A DNA stretch of 47,646 bases from assembly GCA_027459665.1 (NCBI GenBank), contig DAIDHN010000030.1:1-47646 (forward strand), read 5' to 3'. The first letter of the stretch is position 1. Every line of letters starts with the position of its first letter. The notes beneath the pieces are model-generated. The model searched no databases. It was given only the letters and a program-made list of their open reading frames with translations, and was not told where the DNA came from. This document shows positions 1-9,190 of this stretch, piece by piece. The position numbers were made by a program, and so were the translations under genes. The DNA is from Chthonomonadaceae bacterium (lineage in GTDB: Bacteria; Armatimonadota; Chthonomonadetes; Chthonomonadales; Chthonomonadaceae).

Positions 1-15
1 CTTCCTGAGGCTGCG

Positions 16-2490
16 GTGCGCACCAGCTATCGCGCTGCCGTGCGCGAAGCCCTCCGCGGCGCACTGGCAGCCGATCCGCGGGTGTTTCTCATGGGCGAGG
101 ACGTCGGACGGTACGGGGGAAGCTATGCGGTCAGCAAGGGGCTGCTCAAAACCTTTGCAAAAATGGGCATCTCCACCCTGCAAAGCTATCGGGGAGCGCA
201 GATATTTGAAGCCATTGGCCTCGGCCATGAGCTGGTGCAGCGCTATTTCACCGGCACCCCATCCCGTTTGGGCGGCATCGGCATGGAGGCGCTCAACAGA
301 GAAGCGCTGGCCCGGCACAGAAGAGCATATCCCTCTGTGCAAATTGAAGCCAACCTGGAACTGGAAACCGGCGGACAGTACCAGTGGAGACGCTACGGCG
401 AATACCACCAGTACAACCCCGATACCGTTGCCTCTCTGCAGCAGGCAGTGCGCACCAACCGCTATCCAGATTTCAAGGCATTCAGCAAGGCATGCAACAA
501 CCAGAGCGAACACCTTGCCACCCTGCGCGGCCTGCTCACATTCAAACAGGGCGACCCCATCCCCCTGGAAGAAGTGGAACCCGCCTCCGAAATTGTAAAA
601 CGCTTCGCTACAGGCGCAATGTCGCTTGGCTCTATCAGCCGGGAAGCGCATGAAACTCTGGCCGTTGCCATGAACAGAATTGGCGGCAAAAGCAACACCG
701 GCGAAGGCGGCGAAGACAGCGTGCGCTACACGCCCGATGCAAATGGCAGCCGCAGGCGAAGCGCTATCAAACAGGTGGCCTCGGCGCGCTTCGGAGTTAC
801 CGCACACTATCTGGTGAACGCCGACGAAATTCAGATCAAAATGGCGCAGGGAGCCAAACCCGGCGAGGGCGGCGAGCTACCCGGCCACAAGGTAGACGAA
901 TACATTGCCCGCATAAGACATACCACGCCCGGCGTAACGCTTATTTCGCCGCCGCCGCACCATGACATCTACTCAATAGAAGACCTGGCACAGCTCATAT
1001 TCGACCTGAAAAACGTAAACCCTGCCGCCCGCATCTCGGTAAAACTGGTTTCTGAGGTAGGTGTAGGCACGGTGGCCGCAGGCGTGGCCAAGGCGCATGC
1101 CGATCACATACTCATAAGCGGTCACGATGGCGGCACCGGCGCATCGCCGCTCAGCAGCATCAAATATGCAGGCATCCCCTGGGAGCTGGGGCTGGCAGAA
1201 ACTCAGCAAACACTGGTAAAAAACGACCTGCGAGGCCGCGTGGTGCTGCAAACTGACGGGCAGCTCAAAACCGGAAGAGATGTAGCTGTCGCCTGTCTGC
1301 TTGGCGCAGAAGAGTTTGGCTTCGCCACTGCTCCGCTGGTGGCCATGGGCTGCATCATGATGAGGGTGTGTCACCTGGGCACCTGCCCCGTTGGCATCGC
1401 CACTCAAGACCCCGAGCTGAGAAAGAAGTTTGCAGGACAGCCCGAACATGTGATCAACTTCCTCTTCTTTGTGGCCCAGGAACTGCGTGAAATTATGGCC
1501 CAGCTGGGCTTTAGAACCGTACGCGAAATGGTGGGCAGGGTAGATATGCTCGAAACAGAACAGGTTGTGAACCACTGGAAAGCCCGCGGCCTCGACCTGC
1601 GTCCGCTGCTTACACCCCCTGCCCAGCAAAACGCCGCTACGCACTGCGTAACCAGCCAGGACCATGGGCTGGATACAGCGGTAGATTACCATCTGATAGA
1701 GCTTTCGCAGGATGCCATAGAGCGCGGCCTGCCCGTTTCAGCCACCCTGCCAATCTACAACCGAAACCGTACAGTGGGAGCCATGCTTTCTGGTAAAATC
1801 GCCATGCGCTATGGCGAAGAGGGCTTGCCGGATGACACCATACAGCTCAATTTCCGAGGCTCTGCAGGGCAGTCGTTTGGCGCATTCCTGGCGCACGGCA
1901 TTACCCTGCGCCTCGAAGGCGATGCCAACGATTACCTGGGCAAGGGACTTTCGGGAGGGCGCATTGCCGTTTACCCACCGCCTGTCTCCTCATTTCAGCC
2001 CGCCGAAAACATTGTGGCAGGCAATACCCTGCTTTATGGTGCAACCCGCGGCGAAGTGTACCTGCGCGGCATGGCAGGCGAACGCTTCTGCGTGAGAAAC
2101 AGCGGCGCAACCGCAGTGGTGGAAGGCACAGGAGACCATGGCTGCGAATATATGACAGGCGGCGTAGTGGTGGTGCTGGGCCGTACGGGGCGCAACTTTG
2201 CAGCAGGCATGAGCGGCGGTATAGCCTATGTTTGGGACCCCGATCGAACATTTCACCTGCGCTGCAACCGCAACCACGGCCTCACCGAGCTGCAGCCTGT
2301 TGCTGCCCCAGAAGACATTGCAGAGCTGAAAGAACTCGTGCAGGCGCACCAGCATTACACCAACAGCGATCGTGCAGCAGAGATACTGCGCAGATGGGAA
2401 GACGCACTGCCTGAATTCATCAAGGTGATTCCGCTGGAATATCAGAAAGTGCTGGCGCAGCGCACTGCAAAACAGACCGTAAACGCGTAG
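16..2490 (+). CDS. gltB: Chimeric frame: PDH E1-beta N-terminus joined to GltB C-terminal half
   Basis: From about residue 44 onward this is the large subunit of glutamate synthase, which makes glutamate from glutamine and 2-oxoglutarate. The end of the central domain ([20 protein letters not shown]), the FMN synthase domain ([12 protein letters not shown]), the 3Fe-4S cysteines (C-x5-C-x4-C in [12 protein letters not shown]) and the C-terminal GXGXG beta-helix are all visible. The first ~40 residues do not belong to Glt[19 protein letters not shown] is the N-terminus of pyruvate/2-oxoacid dehydrogenase E1-beta. The join falls at KGLLK, which is plausible in both families. The glutaminase domain with its N-terminal Cys is therefore missing, and 824 residues remain of the usual ~1500. 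The GTG start at 16 follows GAGG; the frame is also open back to base 1, so it could begin earlier. It is either a real deletion fusion or an assembly join. gltD lies downstream at 4310. Confidence 0.85.
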   Translation: MRTSYRAAVREALRGALAADPRVFLMGEDVGRYGGSYAVSKGLLKTFAKMGISTLQSYRGAQIFEAIGLGHELVQRYFTGTPSRLGGIGMEALNREALARHRRAYPSVQIEANLELETGGQYQWRRYGEYHQYNPDTVASLQQAVRTNRYPDFKAFSKACNNQSEHLATLRGLLTFKQGDPIPLEEVEPASEIVKRFATGAMSLGSISREAHETLAVAMNRIGGKSNTGEGGEDSVRYTPDANGSRRRSAIKQVASARFGVTAHYLVNADEIQIKMAQGAKPGEGGELPGHKVDEYIARIRHTTPGVTLISPPPHHDIYSIEDLAQLIFDLKNVNPAARISVKLVSEVGVGTVAAGVAKAHADHILISGHDGGTGASPLSSIKYAGIPWELGLAETQQTLVKNDLRGRVVLQTDGQLKTGRDVAVACLLGAEEFGFATAPLVAMGCIMMRVCHLGTCPVGIATQDPELRKKFAGQPEHVINFLFFVAQELREIMAQLGFRTVREMVGRVDMLETEQVVNHWKARGLDLRPLLTPPAQQNAATHCVTSQDHGLDTAVDYHLIELSQDAIERGLPVSATLPIYNRNRTVGAMLSGKIAMRYGEEGLPDDTIQLNFRGSAGQSFGAFLAHGITLRLEGDANDYLGKGLSGGRIAVYPPPVSSFQPAENIVAGNTLLYGATRGEVYLRGMAGERFCVRNSGATAVVEGTGDHGCEYMTGGVVVVLGRTGRNFAAGMSGGIAYVWDPDRTFHLRCNRNHGLTELQPVAAPEDIAELKELVQAHQHYTNSDRAAEILRRWEDALPEFIKVIPLEYQKVLAQRTAKQTVNA

Positions 2491-2543
2491 CGGCACAGAG
2501 ATGCGGTTTCACCGCGCACAGTTCAGAAAGAAGGCAAAGCCTT

Positions 2544-3137
2544 ATGCACGGAAAAGCGACTGGCGCTCTCTATTCCGTGGGGCATTCAAACCATTCGCTG
2601 CAATGGTTTCTGCATTTGCTGAAGCAGGCAGAAATAGAAGAGGTGTGGGATGTGCGCTCGAAGCCCGTCTCACTTTACACACCGCACTTCAATTCTGCCT
2701 GCCTGGGCAAAAGCCTGCCCGCAGAGCAGGTGGCCTACTGCAGCATGGGGCATGCGCTGGGAGGCAGACCAGCGGAACTGCAGTTTTACGATGCTCAAGG
2801 CTATGTACGCTACGACCTGCTGGCGCAAACACCCCTGTTTCTGCAGGCAGTGCAGCTACTGCAGCAAAATTCATGCCAAAGTCGCATTGCACTGCTTTGC
2901 AGCGAGGAAAACCCGCTGATTTGCCACAGAACCCTTCTTATTGGCAGGGTGATGCAGCAAAAAGGAATGCATTTACTGCACATTCGCGGGGATGGAAGAG
3001 TGCAGACCGATGAGGAACTGCAGGCGGAAAACCCTCAGCTCAGCCTCTTCAGAGAAGAGGAAGGGGAAGGCGCAGCATGGAAGTCTTTACAATCGGCTTT
3101 ACCCGCAAAAACGCGGAAACATTCTTCGAAAAACTAA
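2544..3137 (+). CDS. DUF488 family protein (first copy)
   Basis: A 197-residue DUF488 protein. The family marks are the opening SVGHSNHSLQWFLHLL, the WDVRSKP segment and the C-terminal LLCSEENPLICHRTLL, in which Cys, Glu and the CHR triad are conserved. The DUF488 fold is related to rhodanese-like and phosphatase-like proteins; its biochemical activity is not firmly known. The last ~20 codons overlap the next gene, also DUF488, by 61 bases in another frame, so the two are probably translationally coupled. The charged tail (REEEGEGAAWKSLQ and beyond) lies outside the domain. The ATG at 2544 follows a purine-rich AGAAGG. The gene sits between the gltB part and gltD, which is not a usual partner. 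Confidence 0.8.
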   Translation: MHGKATGALYSVGHSNHSLQWFLHLLKQAEIEEVWDVRSKPVSLYTPHFNSACLGKSLPAEQVAYCSMGHALGGRPAELQFYDAQGYVRYDLLAQTPLFLQAVQLLQQNSCQSRIALLCSEENPLICHRTLLIGRVMQQKGMHLLHIRGDGRVQTDEELQAENPQLSLFREEEGEGAAWKSLQSALPAKTRKHSSKN

Positions 3138-3514
3138 AAGAAGCCCGTATACAGCGCCTGCTGGATGTTCGCCTGCATCCCGCATCGCAGCTGTCGGCGT
3201 TTGCAAAATCGGAGGACCTCGCCTATTTTCTGCGTGAGCTTTGCCAGATAGAATACCGGCACGCGCCGCCGCTTGCCCCCACCCAGGAGCTGCTCGACAG
3301 CTATCGCAGGCAGAAAACCGGATGGGAAAACTACCGCACCGGTTTTCTTGAACTGATGCTGCAAAGAAAAGTGGAACACTATTATCCGCACCAATTTTTT
3401 GAGCCGCGCACAGTTCTGCTCTGCAGCGAAAATTCGCACCAGCAGTGCCATCGCAGCCTTGTGCTTGAATACCTGCTGCAACAGGGCTATCCGCTGCAGG
3501 TAAGCCATTTGTAG
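3077..3514 (+). CDS. DUF488 family protein (second copy)
   Basis: A compact 145-residue DUF488 protein. It opens with VFTIGFTRKNAETFFEKL, has LLDVRLHP at the position of the WDVR segment, and ends with the signature VLLCSENSHQQCHRSLV. It is shorter than the upstream copy and clearly diverged from it, so the pair is an old duplication or two different subfamilies. It starts inside the end of the first DUF488 gene, after AGAGGAAGGGGAAGG, a strong purine-rich ribosome site. It is followed after 11 bases by the dual-OB gene, so the three look like one functional cassette. Confidence 0.8.
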   Translation: MEVFTIGFTRKNAETFFEKLKEARIQRLLDVRLHPASQLSAFAKSEDLAYFLRELCQIEYRHAPPLAPTQELLDSYRRQKTGWENYRTGFLELMLQRKVEHYYPHQFFEPRTVLLCSENSHQQCHRSLVLEYLLQQGYPLQVSHL

Positions 3515-3525
3515 GAATAGAGCGA

Positions 3526-4236
3526 ATGAGAGTGGTTATCTGTCATCTTAGCCGCATGGCCGAAGGCTATATCTGCGCCGCCGGCATAGCGCCGGAGACC
3601 GGAGAACACATTCGGCCATGCCTGTACCACAGCAGACTCACAAGGCAGATGCTGCACGGCAGCGGCGGCATTTTTGACTTGGGAATGGAAACAGATATAC
3701 AGCCGGCATTCAACTTTGCCACACCACCTGAAATGGAAGACCGGCTCTTCTCCCCCGAAAGGAGCAGCGCACTGGGCATGATGAATGAAGAGGCATTTGG
3801 CAGCCTGCTGCAGACCGCAGCAAAACCCACGCTGCAGGAGTTGTTTGGCCCTGATCTGTACACGATAAAACAATCTGCTGCCGTAAACGCACAATGCGGC
3901 AGCACATCGCTGGGCATACTGCGCCCGCAGGCAGCACCACAACTAATTCTGAATGCCAGCCAACGCCCCAGAATGGTGCTGCAGCACAACGAAGAAACTC
4001 TGAACCTATCGATTACCGACCTTAGGCTGGTTGAACCAGACCTGTATACCCTGCGTATGGATGTGGTACAGCAGGTGCAGCAAAACCTCGAGGCCAATGC
4101 GCCCATACTGCTGGCAGTGGGACTTACCAGGCTGTGGCGAAAAACTGAAGACGATGTACCAAAACACTGGCTGCAGATAAACACACTGCATTTTTTAAAC
4201 CATCCGCTGCATTTGCCAGGCACGGCAAACGCATAG
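3526..4236 (+). CDS. Dual OB-fold domain protein
   Basis: A 236-residue protein resembling the dual-OB domain family, thought to bind nucleic acid and often encoded beside DUF488 proteins. Features seen: an N-terminal strand RVVICHLSRMAEGYICAAGI, the phrase IRPCLYHSRLTR typical of this group, and a C-terminal half (LRLVEPDLYTLRMD, LLAVGLTRLW) that reads like a second beta-rich barrel ending in HWLQINTLHF. There is no signal peptide or membrane segment, so it is probably cytoplasmic. It follows the second DUF488 gene by 11 bases. The family call rests on remembered motifs and context rather than on catalytic residues. Confidence 0.6.
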   Translation: MRVVICHLSRMAEGYICAAGIAPETGEHIRPCLYHSRLTRQMLHGSGGIFDLGMETDIQPAFNFATPPEMEDRLFSPERSSALGMMNEEAFGSLLQTAAKPTLQELFGPDLYTIKQSAAVNAQCGSTSLGILRPQAAPQLILNASQRPRMVLQHNEETLNLSITDLRLVEPDLYTLRMDVVQQVQQNLEANAPILLAVGLTRLWRKTEDDVPKHWLQINTLHFLNHPLHLPGTANA

Positions 4237-4309
4237 CCCGGCTTTCGGCGGCACAAACCGCTCGTTATTGCGTCAGCCTGTTTCTGGCGCACCAGAAAGG
4301 AAAACCAAT

Positions 4310-5767
4310 ATGGCCGACCCTAAAGGCTTTATGAAATATGAACGTGAACTGCCCTCCCGCCGCCCGGTGGAAGAACGTACGCAAGACTGGATTGAACTGT
4401 ACCAGGAGTTTCCGGCAGAAAAAGTGAAAACACAGGCGGCGCGCTGCATGAACTGTGGCATTCCGTTTTGTCATCAGGGCTGCCCCCTGGGCAACATTAT
4501 TCCCGACTGGAATGACCTGGTGTACAGAAACCGATGGAAAGAGGCTCTGGCCGAGCTGCATGCCACCAACAACTTTCCCGAATTCACAGGCAAACTCTGC
4601 CCAGCCCCCTGCGAGGCTTCCTGCGTGCTGGGCATCAACGAAGAACCTGTAGCAATTCGCCGCATAGAGGAAACCCTGGCCATGCGCGGCTGGGAAGAAG
4701 GCTGGATTCACCCCGAACCACCCTCGAGACGCACAGGCAGAACAGTAGCAGTGGTAGGCTCTGGCCCGGCCGGAATGGCCTGCGCGCAGCAGCTCAACCG
4801 GGCAGGGCACACCGTTACCCTGTTTGAACGCGACGAACAGCCAGGGGGCTTGCTGCGTTTCGGCATACCCGATTTCAAGCTGGAAAAATGGGTGCTTGAG
4901 AGGCGAGTGCAGCAGATGAAAGAGGAAGGCGTAATTTTTCGCTGCGGCGTAAATGTAGGCGTCAACATCACCGCAGCCGAGCTGCGCTCGCAGTTTGATG
5001 CCGTAGTTCTCGCAGGCGGTTCCACACGCCCCCGCGATCTGGCGCTGCCGGGCAGAGAGCTGGAAGGCATTTACTTTGCCATGGAGTTTCTGCCCCAGCA
5101 AAACCGCCGCGTGGCCAATACCTGGCCTGCAGGCAAGGAGCAGCTTACGGCAAAAGGAAAAAAAGTGGTGATACTGGGAGGGGGAGATACAGGCGCAGAC
5201 TGCCTGGGCACCGTACACCGGCAGGGCGCGGCAGAAGTAATTCAGATGGAAATTATGCCCAAACCCCCGGCACAAAGAGACGAAACCATGCCCTGGCCGC
5301 GATACCCCATGATACTGCGCACCTCTGCGGCACATGAGGAGGGTGGAACAAGAGAATGGTCGGTCAATACCAAAAGCTTCAGCGGCAGAGACGGCAGGCT
5401 TACCCACCTCAACGGTGTGCGCGTAGAATGGTCTGAACCAGATGCAGAGGGCAGAAGAAAAATGCAGGAAGTGCCCGGCTCTGAATTCACCCTGGAATGC
5501 GACATGGTGCTGCTGGCGCTGGGATTTGTTCACCCGCAGCATGAGGGGCTGCTCGCCGAACTGGGGGTGGAACTGGATGCGCGCGGCAATGTAAAAACAG
5601 GAGAAAACCATGCTTCCAGCGCTGCAGGGATATTTGCATGCGGCGACATGCGCCGAGGGCAGTCGCTGATTGTATGGGCCATAGCCGAAGGCAGGGAATG
5701 CGCACGCTGGGTAGACCTGTCGCTCTCAGGCACATCCGAGCTGCCGCTCACCAAAGCGGTGGTATAG
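4310..5767 (+). CDS. gltD: Glutamate synthase small subunit
   Basis: GltD passes NADPH electrons through FAD and two iron-sulfur clusters to the large subunit. Cluster cysteines are C46, C49, C54 and C58 (CMNCGIPFCHQGCP) and C97, C101, C105 (CPAPCEASC). The FAD-binding site is VAVVGSGPAGMACA and the NADPH-binding site is VVILGGGDTGADC; the C-terminal FACGDMRRGQSLIVWAI is also typical. Its 485 residues match the family. The frame is open to a TTG at 4268, but the ATG at 4310 follows AGAAAGG at a good distance and gives the normal N-terminus. The gene is intact, while the gltB frame upstream lacks its amino half and is separated by three unrelated genes. tsaD follows after 3 bases. Confidence 0.96.
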   Translation: MADPKGFMKYERELPSRRPVEERTQDWIELYQEFPAEKVKTQAARCMNCGIPFCHQGCPLGNIIPDWNDLVYRNRWKEALAELHATNNFPEFTGKLCPAPCEASCVLGINEEPVAIRRIEETLAMRGWEEGWIHPEPPSRRTGRTVAVVGSGPAGMACAQQLNRAGHTVTLFERDEQPGGLLRFGIPDFKLEKWVLERRVQQMKEEGVIFRCGVNVGVNITAAELRSQFDAVVLAGGSTRPRDLALPGRELEGIYFAMEFLPQQNRRVANTWPAGKEQLTAKGKKVVILGGGDTGADCLGTVHRQGAAEVIQMEIMPKPPAQRDETMPWPRYPMILRTSAAHEEGGTREWSVNTKSFSGRDGRLTHLNGVRVEWSEPDAEGRRKMQEVPGSEFTLECDMVLLALGFVHPQHEGLLAELGVELDARGNVKTGENHASSAAGIFACGDMRRGQSLIVWAIAEGRECARWVDLSLSGTSELPLTKAVV

Positions 5768-5770
5768 GCC

Positions 5771-6814
5771 ATGCTGGTGCTGGGGCTTGAAACCAGCTGC
5801 GATGAAACATCGGCGGCTCTGGTGCGCGATGGAGTGCAGGTGCTCTCCAACGTCATTGCCAGCCAGGCTGCACTCCACGCCCGCTATGGGGGGGTGGTTC
5901 CTGAAGCAGCTTCCAGAATGCACGTAGAGCGAATGCTCTACGTACTGCAAGATGCCCTGCAGCAGGCAGACTGCACCCTGCCCGATGTAGATGCCATAGC
6001 CGTCACCAACCGCCCCGGTCTGCTGGGGGCGCTGCTGGTAGGCGTTTCTGCTGCAAAAGCCCTGGCGCAAACTCTGCACAAGCCGCTGGTTGGGGTGCAT
6101 CACCTGGAAGGCCACATCTACTCTGCATTTCTGGCAGAGCCGCAGCTGCAAACACGCTTCCCGCTACTGGCGCTGGTGGTGAGCGGAGGGCACACAATGC
6201 TTCTGCGCATGGAGGGGCACGGAGAATACGCCCTGCTCGGAACCACCCGAGATGATGCCGCAGGAGAAGCCTTCGACAAGGGGGCGCGGTTAATGGGCCT
6301 GCCCTACCCAGGCGGCCCGCAGATAGCACGCATTGCTGCCGCAGAGACACCAAACAGCCGCCTCTTTCCACGCTCATGGATGGGAGACACGCTGGATTTC
6401 AGCTTCAGCGGAGTAAAAACCGCCCTGCGCCAGTATATTCAGCGCAGCGGCGGCGGCATCCCCCTCCCCCTGCTGGCAGCAGAGTACCAGGAGGCAATTG
6501 TAGACATGCTGGTGAATACTACCGAACGGGCTTTGCAGCGCACAGGCATTCAAACCCTCTGCCTGGTAGGAGGCGTTGCAGCAAACCAGCGGCTGCAGCA
6601 GAAAATGCAAAACATGGCGTCAGCAAGAGGCGTGCATACGGTAACGCCGCAAACACTTCTCTGTACAGACAATGCTGCTATGATTGCCGCAGCAGGCACG
6701 TTTACCCTGCAGCGAAAAGGCTCCGACCCACTGAGCATGGATACTTTTGCAGCACAAAATCTGGTAACGAAACCAGCCAATAATACGTATCGTTCAGAAC
6801 GGGCATCAATCTGA
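5771..6814 (+). CDS. tsaD: tRNA N6-threonylcarbamoyladenosine transferase
   Basis: TsaD transfers the threonylcarbamoyl group to A37 of tRNAs that read ANN codons, working with TsaB and TsaE, which are not in this window. The 347 residues have normal length. Visible motifs are the ASKHA phosphate loop LGLETSCDETSAALV, the metal-binding histidines in HHLEGHIYSAFL, the nucleotide-binding VVSGGHTMLL, and the C-terminal VGGVAANQRLQQ. It starts 3 bases after gltD and is probably cotranscribed with it. Spacer DNA with no further gene follows up to 6935. Confidence 0.97.
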   Translation: MLVLGLETSCDETSAALVRDGVQVLSNVIASQAALHARYGGVVPEAASRMHVERMLYVLQDALQQADCTLPDVDAIAVTNRPGLLGALLVGVSAAKALAQTLHKPLVGVHHLEGHIYSAFLAEPQLQTRFPLLALVVSGGHTMLLRMEGHGEYALLGTTRDDAAGEAFDKGARLMGLPYPGGPQIARIAAAETPNSRLFPRSWMGDTLDFSFSGVKTALRQYIQRSGGGIPLPLLAAEYQEAIVDMLVNTTERALQRTGIQTLCLVGGVAANQRLQQKMQNMASARGVHTVTPQTLLCTDNAAMIAAAGTFTLQRKGSDPLSMDTFAAQNLVTKPANNTYRSERASI

Positions 6815-6935
6815 AACTTTCCTGTCTGCCGTGCTGTTCTAGGTAAGAGAATGCTGTGGGGTTTGAAACCGGTACAGCCAGGAATGAGTATAAACTAGTA
6901 GAGCATCATACAATACCAGAACAGGAGGGGCGGTC

Positions 6936-7535
6936 ATGAGTTCTCTGGAAAAATCAGTTCGCCTCTACATGGAACAAAGCGGACTCCGCTTCATCAAGGC
7001 GGAAGATGCAAATGACTTTCGTGTAGACTACACTATGGACAACTTTATTGCGCATGGCAGAATAGTATTTGATGAGCAGCGCAATTTTGTTGGGTTCATG
7101 GTGAGCGGAAGCATTAAAGTGGCTTTTGATCGCAGGGTAGATGCCATGGAATACATCACCCGCGCCAATTACGGCCTCAATCTGGGCGGTTTTCAAATGG
7201 ATTTTGACGATGGCGATATACTCTTCCGCACCGGATTGTTTATAGGTGAGGCAGAACCCACCCCTGCCCTCATCGACCCCTTGATTCAAGTGGCCATACG
7301 TACCTACGACCGCTACTACAAAGGATTGATGGAGGTGCTGTACGCAGGCAAATCGCCTGCCGAAGCGGTGCAGGAGGCCGAAAAAAACGGCCCCTCCCAG
7401 GAAGAAGTAGACCAAATTGTAGAAACACTGCTTCGTACAGAAGACGAAACGCCGCCTGAAGAGGAAAAACCGCGTCCCCGGCGCAAACGCTCACCTAGGC
7501 GGCCGCCGCCCGAAGAACAGCCCGACAGCAACTAG
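6936..7535 (+). CDS. YbjN-domain protein
   Basis: A 199-residue cytoplasmic protein. Residues ~5-135 match the YbjN fold, which is related to type III secretion chaperones (SLEKSVRLYMEQSGLRF at the start, then alternating strands up to GLFIGEAEPTPALIDPLIQ). The function of this family is only loosely linked to stress and motility responses in other bacteria. The C-terminal ~50 residues are disordered: an acidic stretch (EDETPPEEEK) followed by a basic Arg/Pro tail (PRPRRKRSPRRPPP), which could bind nucleic acid or a partner. The ATG at 6936 follows the strong ribosome site AGGAGGGG. A perfect terminator comes straight after the stop codon, so this looks like a one-gene unit. Confidence 0.75.
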   Translation: MSSLEKSVRLYMEQSGLRFIKAEDANDFRVDYTMDNFIAHGRIVFDEQRNFVGFMVSGSIKVAFDRRVDAMEYITRANYGLNLGGFQMDFDDGDILFRTGLFIGEAEPTPALIDPLIQVAIRTYDRYYKGLMEVLYAGKSPAEAVQEAEKNGPSQEEVDQIVETLLRTEDETPPEEEKPRPRRKRSPRRPPPEEQPDSN

Positions 7536-7540
7536 GCCCT

Positions 7541-7577
7541 ATGCTGCAGCCACCCCCCCGGCTGCAGCATATTTTTT
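7541..7577 (+). terminator. Rho-independent terminator after the YbjN gene
   Basis: A perfect 11-bp stem (ATGCTGCAGCC with GGCTGCAGCAT) encloses an 8-base loop, A followed by seven C. It is followed by A and six T. It starts 5 bases after the stop codon at 7535 and reads on the plus strand. Confidence 0.9.
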
Positions 7578-7707
7578 GATGGCTTGAAGCAGACGGCCGC
7601 TTAATACCGCCAGATAGCGGATAGAAAAATTTATGCAGAATGCGTATTATGAACCGTGAGGCAAAACTAGTCGCTTTAGAAAAATAGCTACAAAAGGAGG
7701 CAGCAGC

Positions 7708-8622
7708 ATGACAGAGCGCGTAAAAGAAATTTTGAGCTGGTATGGCAGCGACAACCCGGGTACGCTTACCAACCTGGCCCGCCTGCTCAACCACGGACGG
7801 CTGGGCGGCACCGGCAAAATGGTGATACTGCCAGTAGACCAGGGTTTTGAACACGGCCCGGCACGCAGTTTCGGGCCGAACCCGCCCGCCTATGACCCCG
7901 CATATCATTTCAGACTGGCGATAGAGGCCGGATGCAGCGCCTATGCCGCCCCGCTTGGTTTTTTGGAAGCGGGTTCCAGAGAGTTCGCCGGGGAGATTCC
8001 CCTTATTCTGAAAATGAATGACCACGATGTGCTGAGCGATGAGCCAGACCCCAATCAGGCTCTTACCGGCAGCGTGCAGGAAGCGCTGCGTCTGGGCTGT
8101 GTAGCAATAGGCTTCACCATATACCCGGGCAGCAGCTTCAGGCTGCAAATGTACGGCCAGATACGCGATATTGCCGAAGAGGCTCGCAGATACGGGCTTG
8201 CAGTGGTGGTATGGTCTTATCCTAGAGGCTCAAGCCTGAGCAAAGAGGGTGAAAACGGCATAGATGTGGTAGGCTACGCAGCGCACATTGCCGCCCAGCT
8301 AGGGGCACACATCATCAAGGTGAAGCTGCCTTCCAGCCACATAGAGCAGGAAGCAGCTCGCAAGGTATACGAGGCGCAAAAAATTCCCATTGCCACTGCC
8401 GCCGAGCGAGTGCGCCATGTGGTTCAGTGCGCATTTGGCGGCAGACGCATTGTAATTTTTTCTGGGGGCGCTTTTGAAAGCGAAGAACATCTCATAGAGG
8501 AGATTGAGGCGATAAGACAGGGGGGTGGGTTTGGCTCTATCATTGGCCGCAACAGTTTCCAGCGGCCTCGCGAAGACGCCCTCAAAATGCTGGCGCGTGT
8601 TATGGATATCTACGCGCGCTAA
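7708..8622 (+). CDS. fbaB: Class I fructose-bisphosphate aldolase, DhnA type
   Basis: A 304-residue (beta/alpha)8 aldolase of the DeoC/LacD/DhnA group, cleaving fructose 1,6-bisphosphate in glycolysis or forming it in gluconeogenesis. Family marks: LPVDQGFEHGPARSF near residue 41, the Schiff-base lysine region HIIKVKLP (K204/K206), and the phosphate-binding end RIVIFSGGAF with GSIIGRNSFQRP. The ATG at 7708 follows AAAGGAGG. Both sides are bounded by hairpins (7541-7577 and 8630-8665), so it is probably transcribed alone. Related enzymes of this fold can make shikimate precursors; the normal glycolytic role is preferred because the DhnA motifs fit well. Confidence 0.92.
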   Translation: MTERVKEILSWYGSDNPGTLTNLARLLNHGRLGGTGKMVILPVDQGFEHGPARSFGPNPPAYDPAYHFRLAIEAGCSAYAAPLGFLEAGSREFAGEIPLILKMNDHDVLSDEPDPNQALTGSVQEALRLGCVAIGFTIYPGSSFRLQMYGQIRDIAEEARRYGLAVVVWSYPRGSSLSKEGENGIDVVGYAAHIAAQLGAHIIKVKLPSSHIEQEAARKVYEAQKIPIATAAERVRHVVQCAFGGRRIVIFSGGAFESEEHLIEEIEAIRQGGGFGSIIGRNSFQRPREDALKMLARVMDIYAR

Positions 8623-8629
8623 ACAGAGT

Positions 8630-8665
8630 CGGCGGCTTCCCTGTACTATCATTGGGAAGCCGCCG
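8630..8665 (+). terminator. 12-bp hairpin between convergent genes
   Basis: The stem CGGCGGCTTCCC pairs perfectly with GGGAAGCCGCCG across a 12-base loop, 8 bases after the aldolase stop codon. There is no T-run on either side, so it is either a terminator lacking a U tract or a 3'-end stabilising hairpin. It may serve both the aldolase and the convergent minus-strand gene ending at 8697. Confidence 0.6.
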
Positions 8666-8696
8666 GTATGCCTGCCTTGTAGTTAGAAACGCTTTT

Positions 8697-9155
8697 TCAA
8701 TCTTGCAGACTGTCTTCCAGTGCAGAACGCGTGCGCACCACGTTTTCAATCACAGCGGCATCATTAATCACCGCATGCAAACTGTCTGGCATAAACAGCT
8801 CTTCAAAAGGGTCCAGCGGTCCGCACCAGTCGCCAAGCCTGATGCGCAGCGCCTGCCGTACTGCCGGATACCCATGCATCATGGTTCTGCGCAAACGGGC
8901 ATAGCGGTTCTCCTTGTCAGGAAAAACTCCCTCCCGGGCTGAACTGCACAGCAAGTCTATCAGCTCTTCATAATGCTCCGAAAAAGCGCTCATGTGTTGT
9001 TGCAGCATGGCGCGAGTACGCGCCTCCGCCCGGATATGCATACCCTCCCTCAGTTCGAGTACGGTGCGCTGAACGCTGTAACCGCGCAGGCGAAGCGAAT
9101 GCCAAACCATGCGCAGACGTACCCAAACAGGGGGCGCTCCTATCCGAAGTGCCAT
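8697..9155 (-). CDS. Hypothetical protein, 152 residues
   Basis: Not recognised. It is a helical, arginine-rich soluble protein with no signal peptide or membrane segment: helices around LRLRGYSVQRTVLELREG and RTRAMLQQHMSAFSEHYEEL, then an acidic C-terminal part ending in LEDSLQD. The ATG at 9155 (minus strand) follows AAGGAGAGGGC, a good ribosome site, which supports real translation. It lies downstream of the DUF1844 gene on the same strand with an 86-base gap that holds two small hairpins. Confidence 0.6.
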   Translation of the reverse strand: MALRIGAPPVWVRLRMVWHSLRLRGYSVQRTVLELREGMHIRAEARTRAMLQQHMSAFSEHYEELIDLLCSSAREGVFPDKENRYARLRRTMMHGYPAVRQALRIRLGDWCGPLDPFEELFMPDSLHAVINDAAVIENVVRTRSALEDSLQD

Positions 9156-9190
9156 GCCCTCTCCTTTTGCTCCGGTCTACCTTTTGTGCG

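Noticed and set aside
973-1692. A 239-codon minus-strand frame inside gltB
   Set aside because: It lies fully opposite a gene with strong family motifs and has no recognisable domain.
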